From NCBI GenBank assembly GCA_020148085.1, contig JAHCRD010000027.1, positions 1-7,069 of the forward strand: DNA of 7,069 nucleotides, read 5' to 3'. A program made the position numbers and the translations under genes. Within the stretch, counting starts at the first letter, position 1; each line of letters opens with the position of its first letter. The DNA is from Patescibacteria group bacterium. GTDB taxonomy: Bacteria > Patescibacteriota > Minisyncoccia > Minisyncoccales > CG1-02-41-26. Positions 1-7,069 of the stretch are shown piece after piece. The notes beneath the pieces were generated by a model, which was not told the origin of the DNA, did no database searches, and saw only the letters and a list, made by a program, of their open reading frames with translations.

Positions 1-2570
1 AAGGGATTTCACCAGCCATTTCCATTGACCAAAGAAAAGCAGCTCACAATCCCCGCTCTACTGTTGGCACAATGACAGAGATTGCAGATTTCTTAAGAGT
101 GCTTTTTGCCAGAGTTGGCATTCCCCATTGCCCAAAATGCAAAAGGGAGGTCACTCGCCAGACAGTTGACCAAATAGTTGACCAGATTTTGAAGCTTCCA
201 AAAAATAGGGAAGTTTTAATTTTGGGTCCAGTGGTCCGAGGCAGGAAAGGGGAGCATAGAGCAATCTTAGAAGAAATTGAAAGGGCTGGATTTGTTCGGG
301 TAAGAATTGATGGGGTGGTCCAAAGAATTGAGGAAGCCTTACAAAGAACTCTCGCCAGATATAAAAAACACAATATCGAAGTTGTGGTTGATAGATTAGT
401 AATTGATAAAGATTTAGAAAGATCACGATTGGTTGACTCAGTAGAGACAGCTCTGAAGTTGGGAAAAGGAATGGTTATTGCAAATGATTTAGTATTTTCT
501 GAACATTTTGCTTGTGAATACTGTGGAATTTCTTTGCCAGAGATTGAACCACGACTTTTTTCTTTCAACTCGCCCTATGGAGCTTGCTCTGCCTGCCAGG
601 GTTTGGGTAAAAAATTAGAAGTTGCGCCATCATTAGTTATTCCAAATCCAAATTTATCAATTGCTGAAGGAGCAATTTTCCCCTGGGCTCGAGCCAGCCA
701 CAAAGTTGGCCGTCAGAGCTATTTTTGGTGGCAGCTCCAAGACGTCGCCGATGAATATAATTTTTCTTTAGACACTCCAGTTAAAAATTTATCAAAAGAA
801 ATTTCGGATGTTATTTTGCACGGCGACGGTAATTTTGAGGGAGTGATTTCAAATCTGGAAAGAAAATACTGGGAAACCCAATCCGAAGCAACTAGGGAAG
901 AAATTAAAAAGTATATGAGAGCCAGAATTTGCGAGAAATGCCAAGGAAAAAGATTGCGGGAGGAGGCATTGGCAGTGAAGGTCAGCGGAAACTCAATTGA
1001 TAAAATAGTTGAAATGGAGATAAGCGAGGCAAAAGGATTTTTCGAGAAATTGAATAAGAAAAAGATTGGTGAAGCTAAATTTAAAATTGCTCAAGGCCTT
1101 TTAAAAGAAATTGTTTCAAGACTACAATTTTTAAATGATGTTGGTTTGGACTATTTAACTTTATCCCGAGAAGCTGAAACTTTGGCTGGGGGAGAGGAGC
1201 AAAGAACTCGATTAGCCACCCAGATTGGCTCAAAATTAACCGGAGTTTTATACATATTGGATGAACCTTCAGTTGGTTTGCATCCCAGAGATCAGGGAAG
1301 ATTGATTGAAACCTTGAAAAAGTTAAGGGACTTGGGGAATACGATAATAGTGGTTGAGCATGACCCTCAAACTATTCGCGAGGCAGATTGGATAATTGAT
1401 ATTGGACCTGGAGCTGGGAAACATGGGGGAAGGATTATTTTTGAGGGAACACCAAAGCAACTTATCCGAGCTCACACTTTGACCGGGGATTATTTGGCGG
1501 GGAGGAAGAAAGTGGAAATAGAATCCAACCCCCAAATGTCAAATGGCAAATCAAGCCCAAAATCCAAAACCCAAAAAAATTATTTAATTATTAAAAAAGC
1601 GGGAGAACACAATTTAAAAAATATTGATGTTAAAATTCCCTTGGGGAAATTTGTTGGTGTGACTGGAGTTTCTGGTTCGGGGAAAAGCAGTTTGGTTAAC
1701 GATATAATCGCCAGAGCCTTGTATCAGAAATTTTATCACTCAAAGGAAGAACCTGGCAAACACCAAGAAATTTTGGGAACGGAATTTTTAGATAAAGTAG
1801 CTTTGGTTACTCAGGAACCAATTGGCAGAACTCCAAGAAGCAATCCAGCAACCTATACTGGAGCTTTCAGTTATATCAGAGACCTTTTTGCCACAACTAA
1901 AGAGGCAAGGATAAGAGGATATCGAGCAGGAAGATTTAGTTTCAATGTTAAAGGAGGAAGGTGTGAGGCCTGTGGAGGTCAGGGACTTAAAAAAATTGAA
2001 ATGTATTTTTTGCCTGATGTTTATATCCAATGCCAAGAGTGTAAGGGTAAAAGGTACAATAAAGAAACTTTGGAAATTGACTACAAAGGGAAAAACATTT
2101 CTGAGGTTTTGGAGATGACGGTTGAGGAGACCCTGGAATTTTTCAAGAACATTCCCGGTCTTTATAGTAAACTTAAAACTTTATACGATGTTGGGCTTGG
2201 CTATATTGAACTCGGCCAACCAGCCCCCTCTTTGTCAGGTGGGGAAGCTCAAAGAGTAAAGTTAGCCACGGAACTTTCTAAGAAATCAACCGGTAAAACC
2301 TTGTATATTTTAGACGAGCCAACAACCGGCTTACACCCCGATGACATCAAAAAACTGATTTTTATCTTAAAAAGTTTGGTAGAGAGAAAAAATACGGTTC
2401 TTATCGTAGAGCATAATTTAGATATTGTCAAAAATACTGACTGGATTTTAGACCTTGGTCCTGAAGGTGGAGGTAAGGGGGGAGAGATCGTTGTTGAAGG
2501 GACTCCTGAAAAAATAGCCAAAAACAAAAAAAGCTACACCAGCCAATATCTGAAAAAATATATCACTTGA
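1..2570 (+). CDS. uvrA: UvrA, excinuclease ABC subunit A (5' end cut by window)
   Basis: UvrA is the ATP-dependent damage-recognition subunit of UvrABC nucleotide excision repair; it acts as a dimer and loads UvrB on DNA. The frame is open from base 3, before the ATG at 72, and the residues there (GISPAISIDQ, then HNPRSTVGT) are core UvrA, so ATG 72 is internal. About 85-95 residues including Walker A of the first ATPase are missing. Counting the ATG at 72 as residue 1: CPKC at 20-23; zinc module Cys148/151/172/175; Cys287/290; first ABC signature LAGGEEQR at 371-378; Walker B LYILDEP near 393-399; linker 478-505; second Walker A around 532-540 (Lys538); zinc module Cys631/634/654/657; signature LSGGEAQR at 721-728; Walker B at 744-750. 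The PIGRTPRSNPATYTG motif is intact. Oddities: the first signature has Ala for Ser, and the linker looks repeat-derived. It ends in TGA at a normal family C-terminus. Confidence 0.98.
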   Translation, partial: GISPAISIDQRKAAHNPRSTVGTMTEIADFLRVLFARVGIPHCPKCKREVTRQTVDQIVDQILKLPKNREVLILGPVVRGRKGEHRAILEEIERAGFVRVRIDGVVQRIEEALQRTLARYKKHNIEVVVDRLVIDKDLERSRLVDSVETALKLGKGMVIANDLVFSEHFACEYCGISLPEIEPRLFSFNSPYGACSACQGLGKKLEVAPSLVIPNPNLSIAEGAIFPWARASHKVGRQSYFWWQLQDVADEYNFSLDTPVKNLSKEISDVILHGDGNFEGVISNLERKYWETQSEATREEIKKYMRARICEKCQGKRLREEALAVKVSGNSIDKIVEMEISEAKGFFEKLNKKKIGEAKFKIAQGLLKEIVSRLQFLNDVGLDYLTLSREAETLAGGEEQRTRLATQIGSKLTGVLYILDEPSVGLHPRDQGRLIETLKKLRDLGNTIIVVEHDPQTIREADWIIDIGPGAGKHGGRIIFEGTPKQLIRAHTLTGDYLAGRKKVEIESNPQMSNGKSSPKSKTQKNYLIIKKAGEHNLKNIDVKIPLGKFVGVTGVSGSGKSSLVNDIIARALYQKFYHSKEEPGKHQEILGTEFLDKVALVTQEPIGRTPRSNPATYTGAFSYIRDLFATTKEARIRGYRAGRFSFNVKGGRCEACGGQGLKKIEMYFLPDVYIQCQECKGKRYNKETLEIDYKGKNISEVLEMTVEETLEFFKNIPGLYSKLKTLYDVGLGYIELGQPAPSLSGGEAQRVKLATELSKKSTGKTLYILDEPTTGLHPDDIKKLIFILKSLVERKNTVLIVEHNLDIVKNTDWILDLGPEGGGKGGEIVVEGTPEKIAKNKKSYTSQYLKKYIT
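1524..1579 (+). repeat. Repeat-like CA-rich segment translated inside uvrA linker
   Basis: A C/A-rich, G-poor stretch lies within uvrA, between the two ATPase halves. It contains three near-copies of a 7-mer in tandem (CAAATGT, CAAATGG, CAAATCA at 1533-1553), then CCAAAA-type units to 1579. It encodes a Ser/Lys/Asn/Gln-rich linker (about residues 485-503) with no resemblance to the usual UvrA linker. The style resembles the short CAAATG/CCAAAA spacer repeats I associate with intergenic regions of CPR-type genomes. That resemblance is from memory and was not searched. No copies of the same unit are seen elsewhere in this window. Confidence 0.5.
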
Positions 2571-2594
2571 CAAAAATTTTTCTGAAATTAAAAT
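2567..2594 (+). promoter_or_regulatory. Sigma70-type promoter of groESL
   Basis: A perfect -35 box TTGACA (2567-2572) is followed after 16 nt by TAAAAT (2589-2594), a 5/6 match to the -10 consensus. The -35 overlaps the uvrA stop codon TGA (2568-2570). The predicted transcript start is about 2601, giving a groES leader of roughly 39 nt and placing the CIRCE operator at the start of the transcript. No terminator is visible between uvrA and this promoter, so read-through from uvrA is possible. Confidence 0.7.
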
Positions 2595-2601
2595 GGATAT
2601 A

Positions 2602-2628
2602 TTAGCAATCAAAGGCCTTAACTGCTAA
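2602..2628 (+). promoter_or_regulatory. CIRCE operator (HrcA binding site)
   Basis: An inverted repeat TTAGCAATC - 9 nt - AACTGCTAA matches the CIRCE consensus TTAGCACTC-N9-GAGTGCTAA at 8/9 and 7/9 arm positions, with the canonical 9-nt spacer. It lies immediately downstream of the predicted -10 box and 11 nt before groES, the standard location for HrcA repression of groESL. The two arms pair at 7 of 9 positions; the departures are all in the inner part of the arms. This implies an HrcA repressor elsewhere in the genome; none is in the window. Confidence 0.85.
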
Positions 2629-2639
2629 AAAACAAAGAT

Positions 2640-4546
<1,907 letters not shown>

Positions 4547-4567
4547 GCTTTAAAGAGAATCTCAATC

Positions 4568-4601
4568 AAAAATCCTCTTCCTTGATTCAGAGAGGGTTTT
4601 T
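4568..4601 (+). terminator. Rho-independent terminator after groEL
   Basis: An 11-bp stem pairs AAAAATCCTCT (4568-4578) with AGAGGGTTTTT (4591-4601), with one T.G wobble pair, around a 12-nt loop; the right arm supplies the T-run. The A-run on the left arm means it could also act on the opposite strand. It sits 21 nt past the groEL stop codon. The -35 box of the next promoter (4582-4587) lies in its loop and the T-run lies in that promoter's spacer. Confidence 0.75.
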
Positions 4602-4610
4602 GGTTATAAT
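4582..4610 (+). promoter_or_regulatory. Promoter for a predicted leaderless transcript
   Basis: TTGATT (4582-4587), 17 nt, then a perfect TATAAT (4605-4610). The ATG of the zinc-ribbon gene starts at 4617, only 6 nt after the -10 box, so transcription is expected to start at or within a base or two of the A of the ATG. The mRNA would then have essentially no 5' leader and no ribosome binding site. The -35 box is 4/6 to consensus; spacing is optimal. The promoter overlaps the groEL terminator. Confidence 0.72.
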
Positions 4611-4616
4611 AGAGTA

Positions 4617-5147
4617 ATGACCTGTCCAATTTGTAAAACAGAACTTAAAAAAGCGGTTTTTTATAGTATTGAAGTTGATTTTTGTCCCAAGTGTTTGGGG
4701 CTTTGGTTTGAGCAGGATGAACTTCAGCAAGCCAAGGATGAAAAAGATAAAGATTTGAATTGGCTGGATATTGATCTTTGGCAAAAGGAGGCAAAATTCA
4801 GAATTTCTAAAGAGAAGAAACTTTGTCCAGCTTGTTCCGTTCCTTTATACGCTATAAATTATAGTGATTCTCAAATTGAAGTTGACCTCTGTAATTTGTG
4901 TCAGGGAATTTGGTTAGATAGGGGAGAATTTAAAAAAGTCATTGATTATTTGAAAGAAAAAGGCAAAAAAGAGGTTTTAGAAAATTATTTCAAGAATTTA
5001 ATTAAAGAGGGAGCGGAAGTGTTTAGCGGTCCTGAAAGTTTCCGCTCAGAATTTTCAGATTTTTTGACAATTTTGAAACTTCTCAATTATAAATTCGCCA
5101 CCCAGCATCCCATAATCACTAAAATAATCTCAAGCCTACCAAGATAA
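4617..5147 (+). CDS. Tandem zf-TFIIB-like zinc-ribbon protein
   Basis: This 176-residue protein carries two copies of the short zinc ribbon found in zf-TFIIB domain proteins (CPxC ... C-x2-C-x-G-x-W-x-(D/E)-x-x-E(L/F)). The first uses Cys3/6/23/26 followed by GLWFEQDEL; the second uses Cys70/73/92/95 followed by GIWLDRGEF. The segment between them (about 37-66) is charged and probably helical. The C-terminal 80 residues are Lys/Glu-rich, then more hydrophobic, with no clear membrane span or signal peptide. The biochemical role of this family in bacteria is not established; nucleic-acid or protein binding is only inferred from the fold. The ATG at 4617 is chosen because Cys3 and Cys6 belong to the first ribbon and a TATAAT box lies 6 nt upstream, predicting leaderless translation. 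lemA follows after 39 nt, so a shared operon is plausible. Confidence 0.88.
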   Translation: MTCPICKTELKKAVFYSIEVDFCPKCLGLWFEQDELQQAKDEKDKDLNWLDIDLWQKEAKFRISKEKKLCPACSVPLYAINYSDSQIEVDLCNLCQGIWLDRGEFKKVIDYLKEKGKKEVLENYFKNLIKEGAEVFSGPESFRSEFSDFLTILKLLNYKFATQHPIITKIISSLPR

Positions 5148-5160
5148 TTGCAAAGGTCGT

Positions 5161-5185
5161 TAATAATCAATAATAAATAATAAAT
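5161..5185 (+). repeat. TAATAA low-complexity spacer before lemA
   Basis: A run built from AATAAT/AATAAA units fills the gap before lemA. It contains several stop codons and A/T steps that resemble -10 boxes. A possible -35 (TTGCAA, 5148-5153) lies 17 nt before a weak TAATAA (5171-5176), so a promoter here is possible but unconvincing. There is no Shine-Dalgarno sequence. Confidence 0.4.
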
Positions 5186-5186
5186 T

Positions 5187-5741
5187 ATGCTAATTCTTTA
5201 CATAGTTTTATTCATAGTTCTGATTTTCGTGCTTTGGTTTGCCGGAAGTTACAATGGTTTAGTTAAAAGAAAGAATAGAGCTAAAGAGGCCTGGGCAGAT
5301 ATCGATGTTCAATTGAAAAGAAGATATAATCTGATACCAAATTTGGTTAAAACAGTCAAAGGATACGCCACTCACGAAAGAGAGGTTTTTCAGAAAGTCA
5401 CTGAAGCAAGGTCACGAGCCATGGGAGCTCAGGGAATGGAAGAGAAAGCAAAAGCTGAGAATATGTTAACCAACACTTTGAAATCTCTTTTTGCTGTTGC
5501 TGAGAATTATCCTGACCTTAAGGCATCTCAAAACTTTCTTGAGTTGCAGAGAGAACTTCGCGACACTGAAGATAAAATTCAAGCTGCCAGACGCTTTTAC
5601 AACACAAATGTCAGAGATATGAATATTAAGATTGAAAGTGTTCCTTCAAATGTGGTTGCTAAAATCTTTAACTTCAAAAAGATGGAATTGTTTGAACTTG
5701 AAGAAGCTGCGGCCAGAGAAACACCCAAAGTGAATTTCTAA
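5187..5741 (+). CDS. lemA: LemA family membrane protein
   Basis: LemA proteins are small, helical, membrane-anchored proteins of uncertain function; they are often encoded next to HtpX or TPM-domain proteins. This one has 184 residues, typical for the family. It has one N-terminal transmembrane segment (about residues 2-20), then the hallmark YNGLVKRKNRAKEAWADIDVQLKRR and NLIPNLV motifs (residues 22-57), and later helices including ENYPDLKASQNFLELQRELRDTEDKI and ARRFYNTNV. The C-terminal part keeps the SVPSNVVAKIFNFKK motif. RDMN replaces the more usual YN pair after ARRFYN. ATG 5187 is fixed by an in-frame TAA two codons upstream (5181-5183). No Shine-Dalgarno sequence is present. htpX follows after 9 nt, so the two are almost certainly co-transcribed, suggesting an envelope-associated partnership. 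Confidence 0.95.
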   Translation: MLILYIVLFIVLIFVLWFAGSYNGLVKRKNRAKEAWADIDVQLKRRYNLIPNLVKTVKGYATHEREVFQKVTEARSRAMGAQGMEEKAKAENMLTNTLKSLFAVAENYPDLKASQNFLELQRELRDTEDKIQAARRFYNTNVRDMNIKIESVPSNVVAKIFNFKKMELFELEEAAARETPKVNF

Positions 5742-5750
5742 GATTTAACA

Positions 5751-6653
5751 ATGGCTACTCTCTATTCCCAGGCCGAATCCAATATTAGGAAAACATGGCT
5801 GCTCATCACAGTTTTTGTATTGTTTATCATTGCCTTGGGTTGGCTTTTGAGTTTCATTTTAGGAAATTTTCTGATTTTAATAGTTGCTGTAGTTTTTAGT
5901 GTTTTAATGAGTTTTTTTAGCTATTGGTATTCAGACAAGATGGTTCTGGCAATGACAAAAGCTGAACCCATCGAGAAAAAAGACAACCCAGAACTTTTTC
6001 GGATTGTTGAAAATCTTTGTATCACTGCTGGAACTCCGATGCCAAAAATCTATATCTTGCCAGAGCCCCAACCAAATGCTTTCGCCACCGGCCGAGACGA
6101 AAAACATGCTGTCCTAGCTGTTACCAAAGGACTTTTGGAAAAGTTAGAGAGGGTGGAATTGGAAGGTGTGATAGCTCACGAACTCAGTCACATTAAAAAC
6201 CGAGATATTCTTTTAGGAACGGTTATCGTCATTTTAGCTGGAATCATTGCTTTACTTTCTCACTGGTTTTTGAGAATAAGTTTTTGGAGTAGTATGGGAA
6301 GGAGAAATTCAAGAGATTCTGGAGGATTAATTATTTTAATTTTGGGATTGATTGCCGCAATTTTAGCTCCGATTGCTGCCACCCTGATTCACTTAGCCAT
6401 TTCCCGGAAAAGAGAATTTTTAGCTGATGCTTCGGGCGCTCTCTTAACCAGATATCCTGAAGGATTAGCCCGAGCTTTAGAAAAAATTTCTCAAGATTCA
6501 ACCGCGATGAAAGTTGCCAATAACTCTACCGCCCATCTTTTTATTTCCTCACCATTTAAAGGAAAACAATCTAAAAGCTGGTTCACAAAATTGTTTATGA
6601 CCCATCCTCCAGTCGAAGAACGCACCAAAGCTTTACGAGGCATGAAAGTCTAA
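5751..6653 (+). CDS. htpX: HtpX-type M48 membrane zinc metalloprotease
   Basis: HtpX is an integral-membrane zinc endopeptidase that degrades misfolded or damaged membrane proteins, with its active site on the cytoplasmic side. The 300-residue length is normal. Two N-terminal transmembrane segments (about 15-37 and 40-60) are followed by the soluble PEPQPNAFATGRD region (104-116). The zinc motif is HELSH at 143-147 (His143, Glu144, His147), with the third ligand Glu222 in REFLADASGA. Two more hydrophobic segments lie at about 155-174 and 192-217. The C-terminal THPPVEERTKAL motif (284-295) is conserved. All catalytic residues are present. The gene follows lemA by 9 nt without a Shine-Dalgarno sequence, so translation may depend on coupling. 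No terminator with a GC stem follows; a tandem AT repeat and tRNA-Ser come next. Heat- or envelope-stress control is known for E. coli htpX, but no such site is visible here. Confidence 0.96.
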   Translation: MATLYSQAESNIRKTWLLITVFVLFIIALGWLLSFILGNFLILIVAVVFSVLMSFFSYWYSDKMVLAMTKAEPIEKKDNPELFRIVENLCITAGTPMPKIYILPEPQPNAFATGRDEKHAVLAVTKGLLEKLERVELEGVIAHELSHIKNRDILLGTVIVILAGIIALLSHWFLRISFWSSMGRRNSRDSGGLIILILGLIAAILAPIAATLIHLAISRKREFLADASGALLTRYPEGLARALEKISQDSTAMKVANNSTAHLFISSPFKGKQSKSWFTKLFMTHPPVEERTKALRGMKV

Positions 6654-6681
6654 TTAAGAATTAAAAATTAAGAATTAAAAA
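6654..6681 (+). repeat. Perfect 2 x 14-bp tandem repeat upstream of tRNA-Ser
   Basis: The unit TTAAGAATTAAAAA occurs twice with no mismatch (6654-6667 and 6668-6681), beginning immediately after the htpX stop codon and followed by TTTTA, 7 nt before the tRNA. It is pure A/T except for one G per unit. It may be a slippage product or one of the AT-rich spacer repeats common in such genomes. It could double as an A/T-rich upstream element for tRNA transcription, but no clear -35/-10 pair is visible. Confidence 0.85.
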
Positions 6682-6688
6682 TTTTATT

Positions 6689-6774
6689 GGTGGGGTGCTG
6701 GAGTGGCTCAACAGGACGGCTTGGAAAGCCGTGGCGTCTTTGACGCCTCGTGGGTTCGAATCCCACCCCCACCG
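6689..6774 (+). tRNA. tRNA-Ser (anticodon GGA)
   Basis: This is a type II tRNA of 86 nt that reads UCC and UCU codons. The acceptor stem pairs GGTGGGG (6689-6695) with CCCCACC (6767-6773), with discriminator G at 6774. The D arm is at 6698-6714 with a 3-bp stem. The anticodon stem is ACGGC/GCCGT (6716-6720/6728-6732) with loop TTGGAAA and anticodon GGA at 6723-6725. The long variable arm, GGCGTC-TTT-GACGCC (6733-6747), is diagnostic of Ser among these classes. The T arm is GTGGG-TTCGAAT-CCCAC (6750-6766). All stems pair without mismatch. CCA is not encoded (GCT follows the acceptor), so it must be added by a nucleotidyltransferase. Confidence 0.97.
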
Positions 6775-6827
6775 CTTTGTTCGAGGCGAATGAAGATTTA
6801 AATAAAATCTAATTTATATCATCAAAT

Positions 6828-7069
6828 ATGGAATGTACAACTGGATGGATTAAAACTGAATCTGGATTTATCCTGTTCAAAAACAGAGACAGAAGACCTG
6901 AAGAAAATATACTGTCTAATTTTATTTCTAAAGAGGATAAATTGATAACTTTTGAGGATAAAACATTCAAGGGTTGCTGGTTTGGGCTAAATAATTATAT
7001 AGGAGTTACTTCTACTATAGGTCCATATAGAGATGTCCCAGAGGGTTATACTCTTGAAAATGAAAATTT
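6828..7069 (+). CDS. Ntn-hydrolase/NRDE-like protein, N-terminal part (cut by window end)
   Basis: An open frame runs from ATG 6828 to the window end (80 full codons). An in-frame TAA at 6810-6812 and no other start codon fix the ATG. The start is MECTTGW, followed by GFILFKNRDRRPE at 13-25 and FKGCWFGLNNYIGVTSTIG at 47-65. This order matches N-terminal-nucleophile hydrolase relatives: a Cys near the N-terminus, an (R/K)N-x-D motif about 18 residues later, and a later (G)W-x-G-(L/I)-N strand. Candidates are NRDE/TANGO2-like, C69-like or C45 acyltransferase-like proteins; which one cannot be settled from this fragment. Cys3 would be the nucleophile and would require removal of Met-Glu. There is no Shine-Dalgarno sequence; a weak TATATC (6815-6820) lies 7 nt before the ATG. 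AUA is the most frequent Ile codon here (4 of 7). Function is tentative. Confidence 0.7.
   Translation, partial: MECTTGWIKTESGFILFKNRDRRPEENILSNFISKEDKLITFEDKTFKGCWFGLNNYIGVTSTIGPYRDVPEGYTLENEN

Noticed and set aside
72..74. ATG 72 as the true start of uvrA
   Set aside because: The same frame is open to base 3 and encodes conserved UvrA residues (GISPAISIDQ and STVGT), so the gene begins upstream of the window.
44..568. Antisense open frame (174 codons) opposite uvrA
   Set aside because: The + strand frame encodes unmistakable UvrA across this whole stretch, and the antisense translation resembles no family I recognise.
1524..1579. CRISPR-like or IS-related explanation for the repeat segment in uvrA
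   Set aside because: Units are 7-nt and contiguous without spacers, there is no inverted repeat or target duplication, and the frame continues through it.
2598..2603. TATATT as -10 box for the groES promoter
   Set aside because: It is 25 nt from the TTGACA box, too far for sigma70, and overlaps the CIRCE arm; TAAAAT at 2589-2594 gives a 16-nt spacer.
5148..5176. Independent promoter for lemA (TTGCAA - 17 nt - TAATAA)
   Set aside because: The -10 matches consensus at only three positions in a low-complexity AT run where such matches are expected by chance; mentioned under the spacer but not annotated.
6744..6788. Complementary 7-mers CGCCTCG (in the tRNA variable arm) and CGAGGCG (6782-6788), possible alternative hairpin
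   Set aside because: The pairing would break a perfect tRNA fold, is short, and is not followed by a T-run; chance is the simpler explanation. The nearby TTCG-AGG-CGAA mini-hairpin is likewise too small to call.
6795..6811. AGATTT...AAATCT hairpin after the tRNA as a terminator
   Set aside because: The stem is 6 bp and nearly all A/T with no T-run after it, so it would be too unstable to terminate.

Overview
This AT-rich window reads as ordinary bacterial chromosome with tightly packed genes, all on the + strand. Intergenic gaps are short, and the ribosomal start regions are poor in Shine-Dalgarno sequences. The proteins look like those of a small-genome uncultivated bacterium, most plausibly Candidate Phyla Radiation/Patescibacteria (Parcubacteria- or Microgenomates-like). 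That placement is inferred from protein style, the compact layout, low-complexity spacers and a tRNA without encoded CCA. It is not proven by any marker here. TGA serves as a stop at the natural end of UvrA, so there is no sign of TGA recoding.

Layout: (1) 1-2570 is the 3' nine-tenths of uvrA, the DNA-damage recognition ATPase of nucleotide excision repair; its start lies upstream of the window. (2) 2567-2639 is a compact regulatory region. A sigma70-type promoter has its -35 box overlapping the uvrA stop codon and is followed by a degenerate but correctly spaced CIRCE operator (HrcA heat-shock repressor site). (3) 2640-4546 is groES-groEL, separated by 2 nt. (4) 4568-4616 is a Rho-independent terminator interleaved with a strong promoter whose -10 box sits 6 nt before the next ATG, so the next mRNA is predicted to be leaderless. 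(5) 4617-6653 holds a tandem zinc-ribbon (zf-TFIIB-like) protein, a LemA-family membrane protein and an HtpX-type M48 membrane metalloprotease, closely spaced and possibly one transcription unit. (6) 6654-6681 is a perfect 2 x 14-bp tandem repeat. (7) 6689-6774 is tRNA-Ser(GGA). (8) 6828 to the window end is the start of a protein that looks like an Ntn-hydrolase/NRDE-family enzyme, cut by the window edge.

Functionally, groES/groEL (cytosolic folding) and htpX/lemA (envelope protein quality control) form a proteostasis neighbourhood next to a DNA repair gene. Nothing here is convincingly a new system. The most interesting details are the terminator/promoter overlap with a predicted leaderless transcript, a repeat-like segment translated inside the UvrA linker, substitutions in the first UvrA ABC signature, the lack of recognisable Shine-Dalgarno sequences before all six visible starts, and the partial Ntn-hydrolase-like gene. 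No stretch longer than 300 bases lacks a gene.
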